NCBI RefSeq assembly: GCF_042767895.1
Contig: NC_091555.1
Location: 46,702,121-46,724,620 of the forward strand
Source of the DNA: Penaeus vannamei
Lineage: Eukaryota > Arthropoda > Malacostraca > Decapoda > Penaeidae
DNA length: 22,500 nt
Reading direction: 5' to 3'
Made by a program: the position numbers and the translations under genes. This document shows, in pieces, positions 1 through 8,944 of this stretch (within the stretch, counting starts at the first letter, position 1; the number at the start of each line of letters is the position of its first letter). The notes below the pieces were generated by a model. That model had not been told where the DNA came from, did not search any database, and worked only from the letters and a program-made list of their open reading frames with translations.

Positions 1-696
1 CGATTCTTTCCTTTCTTGGTTCGCGGATCAGCTGGAAAGTCCTTCCCTCTCCTTATCCTATGTTCTCTCCCCTCGCCTTTGCCTGCTTGCGCTTTTGCTT
101 CCACCGATAACTTCCTCCAGGATACTTTCTCTCTTAATTGCTTTCGATCAGCTTCGCAAAGGAGGGTACTCTTTTTTTTTCTTCTTAATTATGAAGAACA
201 AAGCGACCATTAAATCTCGGGAACAAAAACGGCCCTCGGAGCCCCAAGCCCGGCAAAGCCATCAACAAGCCTGATGCGATTAGCTGAAGACAAAGGGGGT
301 CTTCCTCGCAGGAGACGCGGGTTTTTCTCCATCAAAGTTTCCTTCCCGATATACATGAGGACGGAGCGCTGAAAAATAAAACAGCTATTTCCGTTCTTTT
401 TTAAGGAAAAAGGCATTATGCTGACCTTGACCCTTTCGCCAGAGGAGGAAGCGAGGAGGGAGAGAAAACCTCTCGCCGATACTCTCCGCCACTCATTCCG
501 CACGAGAGGCACAGGGACGGTTTCCAAGCAGTGCCACCGTCCTGGCACCCAAGGTCACCCGTTCTTCCGCCGCTGCCATCCCATCTCTCTTGGCTGGCTG
601 GCACTGTGCCGGCACCCATGACCTCCGAGGGATTAAAGGCCGACGCACACAACACACTCGGCAGGAGGCTTTTTGCACTCCCAGTACGGCGAGACT
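1..696. other. Single-copy sequence, no recognisable gene
   Basis: Mixed-composition DNA, pyrimidine-rich in the first 180 bases and ending in a short T run near 172-181. Open frames here are at most about 110 codons and overlap on both strands, and none resembles a protein family I know. An AATAAA hexamer lies at 375-380 on the plus strand, but no coding frame leads into it. It could be intergenic or intronic; nothing in the sequence decides which. Confidence 0.5.
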
Positions 697-876
697 CACG
701 GACGAGGGAGTGCCAAGGGACCGATAACTAGAGACCACAACCACGGACGAGGGAGTGCCAAGGGACCGATAACTAGAGACCACAACCACGGACGAGGGAG
801 TGCCAAGGGACCGATAACTAGAGACCACAACCACGGACGAGGGAGTGCCAAGGGACCGATAACTAGAGACCACAAT
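697..876. repeat. 45 bp minisatellite, 4 copies
   Basis: Four head-to-tail units start at 697, 742, 787 and 832, and a partial fifth begins at 877 before the sequence turns into G tracts. Each unit starts CACGGACGAGGGAGTGCC and ends CTAGAGACCACAAC. The copies are almost identical: the last base of copy 4 is T instead of C. The unit is exactly 15 codons, so both strands read through it without a frame change. The plus-strand frame gives a Gly/Arg/Asp/His-rich 15-residue repeat. I do not regard this as evidence of coding, because the flanks show no gene structure. Confidence 0.95.
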
Positions 877-884
877 CACGGACG

Positions 885-907
885 CGGGGGAGGGGGAGGG
901 GGGGAGG
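885..907 (+). other. G-tract cluster, possible G-quadruplex
   Basis: Runs of 5, 5 and 8 G separated by single A residues directly follow the partial fifth 45 bp unit. Longer runs can supply the four G tracts needed for an intramolecular quadruplex on the plus strand. This is structural potential only. Confidence 0.5.
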
Positions 908-1053
908 CTCCCGATACCACGGACAAGAACACGACTCGATCTCCCTGGCAGCCAGACCCGCAGACGAAACAGACGAGGCGAACCCATGCATACGGAATGG
1001 ACCTCCACGCGGAAGACGGCGCAAGGAAAAATCGCCAATTAACGACGACTACC

Positions 1054-1300
1054 GAGATGAAGAAGAAGAGAAATAAAAAAAAATAAAAAATCGGAGACGA
1101 AGGCGACGTCGACCGAGATGAAGAAGAAGAGAAATAAAAAAAAATAAAAAATCGGAGACGAAGGCGACGTCGACCAAGATGAAGAAGAAGAGAAATAAAA
1201 CAATAAAAAATCGGAGGAGACGAAGGCGACGTCGACCGAGATGAAGAAGAAGAGAAATAAAAAAATAAAAAAATCGGAGGAGACGAAGGCGAAGAAAGTA
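1054..1300. repeat. 61-62 bp purine-rich minisatellite, about 4 copies
   Basis: Units start at 1054, 1115, 1176 and 1238. Each begins GAGATGAAGAAGAAGAGAAA, continues with an A-rich stretch broken by T, then TCGGAGACGAAGGCGACGTCGACC. The fourth interval is 62 bp because of indels in the A runs and an extra GGA. The minus-strand frame reads as Phe/Leu-rich hydrophobic sequence; this follows from the AAG/AAA composition and is not a membrane protein signal. Confidence 0.92.
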
Positions 1301-1465
1301 AAGACGAAACAAAAGTAAAGAAAAAGAAAAAAAACTATCTCAAGAGGAAGAACGAGCGACCCAATGGCGTCCACACGAGGAAATCCAAGCAACCGGGACG
1401 AGCTCGAATCAGGTCACGTGGAGGCAATACGACCCGAGCCTCTTTCAAACCAGGTCAAACGACGG
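1301..1465. other. Single-copy spacer with an E-box match
   Basis: An A-rich stretch (about 1305-1338) is followed by mixed sequence. GTCACGTG at 1413-1420 contains a perfect CACGTG E-box. No gene is seen. Confidence 0.4.
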
Positions 1466-1858
1466 ACTCCCCCCCCCTCCTTCCCCTTCCAACCTTCCCC
1501 TCTCTCTCCCTCTTCCTCCCCTTCCACCATCCCTCTCTCTCCCTCTTCCTCCCCTTCCACCCTCCCTCTCTCTCCCTCTTCCTCTCCTTCCATCCTCCCT
1601 CTCTCCCTCTTCCTCTCCTTCCACCCTCCCTCTCACTCTCTTCCTCCCCTTCCACCTTCCTCTCCCTCTTCCTCCTTCCACCCACCCTCCTCTTTCCCTC
1701 TCTTCCTCCCTTCCACCTTCCCCCTCCTTCCTCCCCCATCCACCCTCCCTCTCTCCTCCTCTTCCTCTCCCTCTTCCTCTCTTCCACCCTCCCACTTCCC
1801 TCCCCCTTCCCCCCATTCCCTTCAACCTTCCCCTCTCTCCCTCTTCCTCCTCCCCCAC
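1466..1858. repeat. CT-rich minisatellite, 31-33 bp period
   Basis: Almost pure pyrimidine on the plus strand. The motif CTTCCACC or a close variant recurs at 1521, 1554, 1587, 1618 and 1649, then degenerates. Each unit is built from TCCCTCTCTCTCCCTCTTCC plus CTCCCCTTCCACC. Plus-strand translation is Pro/Ser/Leu and minus-strand translation is Gly/Arg/Glu; both are stop-free because of composition. Long polypurine-polypyrimidine DNA of this kind can form triplex (H-DNA). Confidence 0.9.
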
Positions 1859-2015
1859 CCCGAACGAACATTGACAGCAAACGTCATTCCTTCGTTCCTC
1901 AACGACCTGTTGCCCTCACCATCTTGCACTATACCGTGACGTCATTTCGGTGATCGCATTTCGAAGTCACGAGGGAAGTGACGACCTCGTTCCCTCGCTC
2001 TGACGGTGTTGCTCA
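1859..2015. other. Single-copy spacer with CRE-like sites
   Basis: Mixed sequence between the CT and CA arrays. It contains the full palindrome TGACGTCA at 1937-1944 and an ACGTCA half-site near 1880-1885, both matching the CREB/ATF core. No TATA box or coding frame accompanies them. Confidence 0.45.
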
Positions 2016-2290
2016 CAAATACACACAGACGCACACATAGACACAGACACTCACACACGCAAACGCACAAAACACACACACAAACGAACACAGACACAGA
2101 CACACACGCACACACACATACACACACACAACAACAAAACACAAACAAACACACAGAGACACAATCACACACACAGCAACAAAAAAACACAACCAAACAC
2201 AGACACACAATCACACAAACACACACACAAACTAACAAACACACACGCAAACCCCCCATACATACAAACCCAAACACAAATACACAGTCA
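2016..2290. repeat. Degenerate (CA)n block
   Basis: ACAC runs are interrupted by AGAC, AAAC, AACAAAAAAC and similar variants across about 270 bp. The longest uninterrupted CA runs are under 20 bp, so this looks like an old, mutated dinucleotide array. Both strands give low-complexity His/Thr or Cys/Val open frames that are artefacts. Confidence 0.9.
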
Positions 2291-2400
2291 TACGGTTACA
2301 TACTAAGGGGAGCAACATTTTCTCGTTAGGTTCTCGAGCGGTAGCCTCCCTCCTCCCAGGGGAGGTCCCCGGGGGAAGGCGGGCCAGAATTGGGCAGGTC
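2291..2400. other. Short single-copy spacer
   Basis: About 110 bp of mixed sequence that becomes G-rich toward its end. It holds a CTCCTCCCAGGGGAGG imperfect inverted repeat near 2350-2365. No gene is seen. Confidence 0.35.
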
Positions 2401-2562
2401 GGGAAAGCAGAGGAGGGAGGTGGAGGGAAGGGAGGAAAGGGAGGGGAGAGGAGGGGAAGGGAGGGAGGAGAAGAGGAGGAGAGGGAGATGAGAGAGATGA
2501 AGAGAGAGAGAGACAGAGAGATACAGAGACATAGAGAGATACAGAGAGATACATAGAGAGAA

Positions 2563-2659
<97 letters not shown>

Positions 2660-2765
2660 AAGACAGAAAGAAAGAGAGAGAGAGAGAGTGACAGACAGAC
2701 AGACAGACAGAGAGAGAGAGAGAGAGAGTGACAGACAGACAGAGACAGAGAGAAAGAGATGTTCA
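2401..2765. repeat. Purine block: GGGAGG, GA and GACA repeats
   Basis: Begins as GGAGGGAGG-type sequence (2401-2490), becomes GAGA with GATACA interruptions (2490-2567), then a pure GA core, then GA mixed with GACA tetranucleotides (2690-2740). The gradation from GA to GACA/GATA fits stepwise point mutation and slippage. Confidence 0.92.
2568..2643 (+). repeat. Pure (GA)38 microsatellite core
   Basis: Uninterrupted GA dinucleotides over 76 bp. It is probably highly length-variable and prone to collapse in assembly. Confidence 0.95.
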
Positions 2766-2990
2766 GCACTGGAGAAAAGAGGGGAAAAATAGGGAGGGAA
2801 GTAGTTGCAGGAAACCAGGGGAGACCGGAGAGTTAGGAGGGGGAAATAGGTGAGCTGAATTCTGAGGAAAAAGCCCAAGGAAGGAGGGTGTGGGAGTGGG
2901 AGTGGGAGTGGGAGGGGGAGGGGCAGGGGGGAGGATAAAACAAGACATGCTGTAGGGGGCCCGGGAATGGTAGGGAGACGGGGAGAGGAG
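2766..2990. repeat. Purine-rich spacer with TGGGAG hexamer run
   Basis: Mostly G/A on the plus strand. The TGGGAG hexamer repeats about five times at 2891-2920, followed by G tracts to about 2932 that could support a quadruplex. An interruption at 2933-2965 (containing ATAAAACAAGACATGC) is the only clearly unique part. Confidence 0.6.
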
Positions 2991-3426
2991 GAGGAGGGCC
3001 AGGAAGGGAGGGGGAGAAGGACTAGGTAGAAGGGAGGAGAGGGCTAGAAGGCCAGGAAGGAAGAGAGGAGGACCAGGTAGGAGGGCCAGGAAGGAGAAAG
3101 GAGAAATGAGGGCCAGGAAGGAGGGAGGTGGGCCAGGAAGGAGGGAGGTGGACCGGGAACGAGAAAGGAGGGCCAGGAAGGAGAGAAAGGAGGGCCAGGA
3201 AGGAGGGAGGTGGACCAGGAACGAGAAAGGAGGGCCAGGGAGGAGGGAGGAGGACCAGGAACGAGAAAGGAGGGCCAGGAAGGAGAGAAAGGAGGGCCAG
3301 GAAGGAGAAAGGAGGGCTAGGAACGAGAAAGGAGGGCCAGGAAGGAGAGAAAGGAGGGCCAGGAACGAGAAAGGAGGGCCAGGAAGGGGGGAGGAGGGCC
3401 ATGAAGGAGAGAAGGCCAGGAAGGAA
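2991..3426. repeat. 20/22 bp purine minisatellite, about 20 copies
   Basis: Two main unit types interleave: GGGCCAGGAAGGAGGGAGGT and GGACCAGGAACGAGAAAGGA, each 20 bp, with a 22 bp variant that carries an extra GA. The 5' part (2991-3060) is degenerate and the middle (3110-3390) is well conserved. Because 20 is not a multiple of 3, three units make one 60 bp codon cycle. All plus frames read Arg/Glu/Lys/Gly and the minus frames read Pro/Ser/Phe/Leu. Confidence 0.93.
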
Positions 3427-3444
3427 GGGGGGGGGGGAGGGGGC
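3427..3444 (+). other. G11 tract
   Basis: Eleven consecutive G residues, an A, then five more G, at the 3' edge of the purine minisatellite. Homopolymer length here is likely unstable. Confidence 0.7.
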
Positions 3445-3567
3445 TATTGAACATCAATACGGGAGGACGAGGCTACGGACGACAACACTCCCGTTTAAAG
3501 ACGGAGAAATATTCAAGGTGCAGTGTCGAACCCTCCCGCTCGCGTCGCCGGGGTGGCCCTCATTAGA
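3445..3567. other. Short single-copy spacer
   Basis: Mixed, moderately GC-rich sequence with several CpG dinucleotides (for example CCGCTCGCGTCGCCGGGG at 3537-3554). No gene is recognised. Confidence 0.4.
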
Positions 3568-3612
3568 CGCCGAGGCACCGTCCGCCGAGGCACCGTCCGC
3601 CGAGGCACCCGC
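3568..3612. repeat. 15 bp tandem repeat, 3 copies
   Basis: CGCCGAGGCACCGTC occurs at 3568-3582 and 3583-3597, with a third copy at 3598-3612 that ends CCGC. The length is five codons and the copies are GC-rich and CpG-rich. Confidence 0.93.
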
Positions 3613-3915
3613 ACGTGGCAGGGAAAGGTCAGCCCGCATCTTTTCAAGGGCGCTGACGAGGGCGGTTAATCGTCAGTGTCCAGGTCTGTTCCTCGTGGGC
3701 GCTGGCGAAGCAGGGCAGCCACACGGCAGCCCATATCTCCACCTACAGGACGCTGACGAGGCAGGGCGGCCACACGTCAGCCCACATCTCCTGTTCAAGG
3801 CCGCTGACGAGGGAGAATGGGCACACGTCAGCCCATATCTCCTGTTCAAGGCACTGACGAGGGAGGGCGGCCACACACACGTCAGCCCACATCTCCACCT
3901 CCAGGGCGCTGACAA
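3613..3915. repeat. 51 bp GC-rich minisatellite, about 5 copies
   Basis: The anchor CGCTGACGAG or a variant occurs at 3651, 3700, 3751, 3802, 3852 and 3907, giving intervals of 49, 51, 51, 50 and 55. Each well-conserved unit continues with CCACACGTCAGCCCACATCT and then CCTGTTCAAGG or CACCTCCAGGG. Two intervals equal 17 codons exactly, and the plus frame gives a repeated His-Val-Ser-Pro motif. The 50 and 55 bp intervals break the frame, so a coding role is unlikely. Copies are more diverged than in the AT-rich arrays. Confidence 0.88.
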
Positions 3916-4214
3916 CAACAGACCCACAACCCACACCCTAACCAAGCGCATTCGCCCAAACACTCTCTCTCCCCTTCTCCTACTATTCTCGACCAACCCC
4001 CACACACGCATCAAAGTGCCACCTCCGATCCAATAAAAAAACAAACAAAGAGCAAGCCCCGAGAGGTGAGGAGGGCAAACAAGTCCCCGAGCCAGCCGTG
4101 CACTCCACTCCCTTGTTTATGGAGTAAACTATAGGCGCAGAACTCACGCATTCCGAACACACTCCAAACACGGACCCAGACCTCAATCTTCGAGAGGATG
4201 AATCGGACAAACGG
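3916..4214. other. Single-copy island
   Basis: About 300 bp of mixed sequence. An AATAAA followed by an A-rich run lies at 4032-4045 and resembles a polyadenylation signal or a retroposon tail, but nothing gene-like precedes it and no target-site duplication is evident. No protein family is recognised in any frame. Confidence 0.45.
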
Positions 4215-4667
4215 GTGCTCCAAGACAACATTTATCCACTCCTTCTCTTTCTTTTTCCTTCTTTTCATCCTCTTTCTCTATCTCCTTCTTCTTCTTCTTC
4301 TCTACACTCTTTCTTTATTATATTTTTCTTCTCCTTCTCTTACTCTTTCTCTATTATCTTTATCTTCTTCTCTTACTCTTTCTCTATTATCTTTTTCTTC
4401 TTCTCTTACTCTTTTTCTATTATCTTTATCTTCTTCTCTTTCTTCTACTTATTCTTCACTCCCTCTCTCTCTCTGTATCTACTTCAATCTCAATTTTCTT
4501 TCTCCTCCTTCTCCCTCCTCTATCCCTTTCCCAACCCTCTCCCTCTACTTCCCCCTTTTTCCCCTCCCGCCCTCCTCTTCCACTCCCCTCCTCTCACTCT
4601 CATCTATTATCCCCTTCTCTCTACCCTTTGTTCTTTCTACCGCTCTATTCCTGTCTGTCTGTCTGTT

Positions 4668-4670
<3 letters not shown>
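4215..4670. repeat. CT/TTC-rich block with a 33 bp repeat
   Basis: Pyrimidine-rich sequence with occasional A. A 33 bp unit containing CTCTATTATCTTTATCTTCT recurs with its ATTAT core at about 4353, 4386 and 4419. The block ends with a short GTCT tetranucleotide run (about 4651-4668). Confidence 0.85.

Positions 4671-4728
<58 letters not shown>
4671..4728 (+). repeat. Pure (CT)29 microsatellite
   Basis: Uninterrupted CT dinucleotides that join the TTC-rich block to the 27 bp minisatellite. Confidence 0.95.
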
Positions 4729-4730
<2 letters not shown>

Positions 4731-5290
4731 TCCTCTTTCTCTCCCTCTCCCTCTCTATTCCCCTTTTCTCCCACTCCCTCTTCTCTCTTCCCTTTTCTCT
4801 CTCTACCTCTCTATTCCCCTTTTTCTCCCTCTCCCTCTCTATTCCCCTTTTCTCCCTCTCCCTCTCTATTCCCCTTTTCTCCCTCTCCTCTCTATTCCCT
4901 CATTTCTCCCTCTCCCTCTCTATTCCCCTTTTCTCCCTCTCCCTATCTATTCCCCTTTTCTCCCTCTCCCTATCTATTCCTCCTTTTATCCCTCTCTCTC
5001 TCTATTCCCCTTTCTCCCTCTCCCTATCTATTCCCTTTTCTCCCTCTCCCTCTTATTCCCCATTTCTCCCTCTCCCTCTCTATTCCCCTTTTCTCCCTCT
5101 CCCTCTCTATTCCCTTTTCTCCCTCTCCCTGTCTATTCCCCTTTTCTCCCTCTCCCTCTCTATTCCCGTTTTCTCCCTCTCCCTCTCTATTCCCCATTTC
5201 CCCCTCTCCCTCTCTATTCCCGTTTTCTCCCTCTCCCTCTCTATTCCCCTTTTCTCTCTCCTCCCTCTCTCTATCTATTCCCCTTTTCTC
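4729..5290. repeat. 27 bp CT minisatellite, about 20 copies
   Basis: The consensus is ATTCCCCTTTTCTCCC joined to TCTCCCTCTCT, 27 bp or nine codons. Copies differ by T-run length (TTT versus TTTT), CCTAT versus CCTCT, CCCC versus CCCG or CCCA, and small indels. The plus frames are open over hundreds of codons as Phe/Ser/Pro/Leu. The indels shift the register yet no stop appears in the next frame, so the openness reflects composition rather than selection. Confidence 0.93.
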
Positions 5291-5483
5291 CCTCCCCCCT
5301 CTCTCTCATACCCTCCCCCCCACTTTCTCTCCCATTCCAATCACACACACCCCCACCCCTACCCCCCACCCGCCCCCGCAATCACGACCAACAACATTGC
5401 AATTCCACCACATCAAAGCCCAGCCGTCGTCCTTCGCGGGGTTGTCCTGTCATCCGCAGGCCGCCGGGTTTCCATCGGGGGCA
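5291..5483. other. C-rich spacer and short single-copy island
   Basis: C-rich, partly CA/CCCCAC sequence to about 5385, then mixed sequence at 5386-5483 (CATCAAAGCCCAGCCGTCGT and onward). No gene is seen. Confidence 0.4.
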
Positions 5484-5905
5484 GAGGGGAAGGGGGAGAG
5501 GGAAGGAGGGGTAGAGGGAAGAAAGGGAAGGAGGAGGAGGGGAAGGGAAGGAAGGGAGAGGAGAGAGGGGGAAGGGAGAGGGGGAGGAAGGGAAGGGAAG
5601 GAAGGAAAGGGGAGAGTAGGGAAGGGAAGGGGTAAGGAGGAGGGGAGAGAGGGAAGGGGGAGGGGAGGGGAAGGGAAAATGGGTAAGGGGAAGAAGGAGA
5701 GGGGAAAGGAGTAAGAAGGTAAAGGGGGAAGGGGAAGTAGGGGAAGGAAGGTGAGGGGAGAGGGGAAGGAAGGAAGGAGAAGGGAAAAGAGAAGAATAGG
5801 GAGGGGGAAGCACGCAAAAAGGAAGGGTGGGGGAATTAGAAAAGAAAAGGTAAGGGAAAGCAGAATGAGGGAAGAGGGGAAAGAGGGGAAAGAGGGGAAG
5901 AGCGG
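5484..5905. repeat. Polypurine GGGGAA/GGGAGA block
   Basis: More than 400 bp of nearly pure purine on the plus strand, built from GGGAAGG, GAGGAGG and GGGGAGAG elements without a fixed period. It faces the CT domain 200 bp upstream, so the purine strand switches across 5291-5483. Confidence 0.9.
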
Positions 5906-6029
5906 GCGAATGAACCGATGCCCTTCTCTCGCGCTGCCTCCGGGGACACATTTGCAATCGGCTTCTTATCGGTTCTTATCAGCGCGGGATGAGTGCCGGG
6001 ATGGATTCGACTTATGTGGAAGCGAGCGA
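5906..6029. other. Single-copy island between purine blocks
   Basis: About 120 bp of mixed, CpG-containing sequence. It contains a small direct duplication, CTTATCGGTTCTTATC, near 5964-5979. No gene is recognised. Confidence 0.4.
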
Positions 6030-6440
6030 GGATTAGAAGAAGAAGAAGAAAGGAAGAAAAGCAAGAAGAAGAAGAAGAAGAAGAAAGGAAGAAGAAATGG
6101 AAGATGAGGAAAAATAAGAAAAGATAAAAAAGAAGAAGAAGAAAGGAAGAAGAAATGGAAGATGAAGAAAAATAAGAAAAGAAGAAGAAGAAGAAGAGGA
6201 AAGGAAGAAGAAATGGAAGATGAGGAAAAATAGGAAAAGAAGATAAAGAAGAAGAAGAAGAAGGCAAGCAAAATGGAAGCAAAAGAATATGAAGAAAAGA
6301 GAGAAGAAAAAGAAGAAGAAAGGAAGCTTAAAATGGAAGAAGAAAAAGAAGCAGAAGAAAAAGAAAGAGAGAAGATAAACACACAAAAAAGAAAAAGAAG
6401 AAGAATAAGAAGCAGAATAAGAAAAGAAGAAGAAAAAGTA
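6030..6440. repeat. GAA-rich block with a 58 bp period
   Basis: GAA/AAG triplets are organised into a longer unit marked by GAAATGGAAGATGAGGAAAA. The ATGG within it falls at 6097, 6155, 6213 and 6273, giving intervals of 58, 58 and 60. After 6280 the order is lost but AGAAGAA composition continues. GAA/TTC tracts can form triplex structures. Confidence 0.9.
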
Positions 6441-6617
6441 TCACCGTGTGACTATAGTATTATCTTCTTGTCCCGTTATCACCTTATCACAACGTCATCC
6501 CGACATCATTAAGATACCTTTACAGCATAACGTATATCTACAGCATAACGATGTCATTAACTCGTTACGTCATTTCTATATACGTTAACTTTACAGAATT
6601 GCGCTATCATCATGAAA
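6441..6617. other. AT-rich single-copy leader to the 43 bp array
   Basis: Contains two copies of TACAGCATAACG 18 bp apart (6521 and 6539), a TTACGTCA CRE-like site at 6565-6572 and an ACGTCA near 6491. It ends in the ATCATCATGAAA that leads into the array. No coding frame is seen. Confidence 0.45.
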
Positions 6618-8022
6618 ACAAATTATATATTCATCATACGTGCTAAATATTATTATTATAACAAATTATATATTCATCATACGAGCTAAATATTATTATT
6701 ATAACAAATTATATATTCATCATACGTGCTAAATATTATTATTATAACAAATTATATATTCATCATACGTGCTAAATATTATTATTATAACAAATTATAT
6801 ATTCAACATTTGAGCTAAATATTATTATTCAAACAAATTATATATTCATCATATTAAAAATATTATTATTATAACAAATTATATATTCATCATACGAGCT
6901 AAATATTATTATTATAACAAATTATATATTCATCATACGTGCTAAATATTATTATTATAACAAATTATATATTCATCATACGTGCTAAATATTATTATTA
7001 TAACAAATTATATATTCATCATACGAGCTAAATATTATAATTATAACAAATTATATATTCATCATACGTGCTAAATATTATCATTATAACAAATTATATA
7101 TTCATCATACGTGCTAAATATTATCATTATAACAAATTATATATTCATCATACGAGCTAAATATTATTATTATAACAAATTATATATTCATCATACGAGC
7201 TAAATATTATAATTATAACAAATTATATATTCATCATACGAGCTAAATATTATTATTATAACAAATTATATATTCATCATACGAGCTAAATATTATTATT
7301 ATAACAAATTATATATTCATCATACGAGCTAAATATTATTATTATAACAAATTATATATTCATCATACGAGCTAAATATTATTATTATAACAAATTATAT
7401 ATTCATCATACGAGCTAAATATTATTATTATAACAAATTATATATTCATCATACGTGCTAAATATTATTATTATAACAAATTATATATTCATCATAAGAG
7501 CTAAATATTATTATTATAACAAATTATATATTCATCATACGAGCTAAATATTATTATTATAACAAATTATATATTCATCATACGTGCTAAATATTATTAT
7601 TATAACAAATTATATATTCATCATACGTGCTAAATATTATTATTATAACAAATTATATATTCATCATACGTGCTAAATATTATTATTATAACAAATTATA
7701 TATTCATCATACGTGCTAAATATTATTATTATAACAAATTATATATTCATCATACGAGCTAAATATTATTATTATAACAAATTATATATTCATCATACGT
7801 GCTAAATATTATTATTATAACAAATTATATATTCATCATACGTGCTAAATATTATTATTATAACAAATTATATATTCATCATACGAGCTAAATATTATTA
7901 TTATAACAAATTATATATTCATCATACGTGCTAAATATTATCATTATAACAAATTATATATTCATCATACGTGCTAAATATTATCATTATAACAAATTTA
8001 TATATTCAATATACGTGCTAAA
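6618..8022. repeat. 43 bp AT-rich satellite-like array, 33 copies
   Basis: Thirty-three head-to-tail units begin with ACAAATTATATATTCATCAT, followed by ACGWGCTAAA and a TATTATTATTATA tail. The period is 43 bp throughout, except copy 6 (6833), which is 41 bp. The last copy (7992) is truncated and has an extra T. W is T or A, and this is the main variable site. A second variant turns the tail into TATTATCAT (copies 11, 12, 31, 32) or TATTATAAT (copies 10, 14). Copies 5 and 6 are the most diverged. There is no spacer between units, and no dyad suggesting an RNA gene. High copy identity suggests recent amplification or gene-conversion-like homogenisation. Confidence 0.98.
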
Positions 8023-8290
8023 AAAAGAAAAAAACAATTGCATATGTAACCCTCCCTCGCGAACACACACATTAAATAAAACAAAATCAGTAACGTAACA
8101 AAGGCAGTACTAGTAAACGTGGGGAACAAAGGGAATAACAATAATCACGGGAAGAGGGAGAGGGAAGAGGAGCAAGGGGAAATTTACAAAGAAATGGCGA
8201 ATGATGTGAATGGAGAGAGAAAATTGGGAAGGAGGGAGCAAGCGAACAGGAAAGGGATAAATCAGAGCAAAAGAGGGAGGAGGGATTAGA
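8023..8290. other. Spacer, A-rich then purine-rich
   Basis: Begins with an A-rich tract (8021-8036), continues as mixed sequence to about 8140, then becomes G/A-rich without a clear period. No gene is seen. Confidence 0.4.
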
Positions 8291-8520
8291 TAAAGGAGAG
8301 GGAGAGGGAGAGGGAGAGGGAGAGGGAGAGGGAGAGGGAGAGAGAGAGAGAGAGAGAGAGAGAAAGGGAGAGAGAGAGAGAGAGGGAGAGAGACAGAAAC
8401 AGAGAGACAGAGAGAAAGAGAAAGACAGACAGAGAGAGAGAGAGAGAGACAGACAGAGAGACAGACAGAGAGAGAATGAGAGAGCGAGACAATAAGTGAG
8501 AGAGAGCGACAGAGACCGAG
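8291..8520. repeat. (GGGAGA)n grading into (GA)n and GACA
   Basis: GGGAGA hexamers repeat about eight times at 8296-8342, then GA runs with CAGA and GACA interruptions extend to about 8520. The minus-strand translation is Ser/Leu/Cys and is artefactual. Confidence 0.92.
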
Positions 8521-8944
8521 ACACACACACACACAGAAAGAAAAACAAAAAGAAAGAGGAGACGGTCAGCGACAACGAGGAAGGGATAGGGAAGGAGGGC
8601 GAGCGAGCGAGAGGGAAAGGTAAAAGGGAGAAAAAGGGAGAAAGGGAGAAAGGGAGACCCCCCACGAGCAGGCGAGCGAGAGGAAGCAACAGAGAAAAGC
8701 TTACATCGATCACCGCTTGGGATCCGTGCCCCGACCTCCCACTCCCCGGGGGCGAAACCTCTTGTCTTGCGCTGTCAACAAGGCGCTTCACCGAGAGAAA
8801 ACGACAATAAAAAAAAATACTAGGCGTGTCTATCAAAACGGCGAGATGCTAACACTATCCAAAAAAATCAAAATCAAAAGCCTAGGTACGTAGATGACGG
8901 TGCTTCGAAATAATACCTATCAACAATTCTTTTTTTCTGGGCTG
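8521..8944. other. Short (AC)n, then single-copy island
   Basis: An AC run at 8519-8535 is followed by purine-rich sequence with an AAAGGGAGA repeat (8620-8656). Mixed sequence from 8657 to 8944 includes a G/C-rich segment at 8720-8755. I looked for tRNA box A and box B patterns there and found none. No protein is recognised. Confidence 0.4.

Noticed and set aside
210..548. Cytosine-5 methyltransferase motif I (a Phe-Ala-Gly-Leu-Gly string on the minus strand)
   Set aside because: A single five-residue match at the end of a 112-codon frame, with no Pro-Cys catalytic motif or other conserved blocks.
375..4037. Polyadenylation signals (AATAAA at 375-380 and 4032-4037)
   Set aside because: The hexamer is common in A-rich DNA and no transcript or coding frame ends upstream of either.
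4198..5714. Long Phe/Ser/Pro/Leu proteins of 330-500 codons, apparently membrane-like
   Set aside because: They read through CT repeat in several overlapping frames; the hydrophobicity comes from TTC/CTC/TCT codons.
6618..8022. CRISPR array
   Set aside because: The 43 bp units are directly adjacent with no unique spacers, and the sequence is a eukaryotic-type AT-rich minisatellite.
8657..8820. tRNA or 5S-type RNA gene in the G/C-rich island
   Set aside because: No box A and box B pair at the right distance and no cloverleaf pairing could be drawn on either strand.
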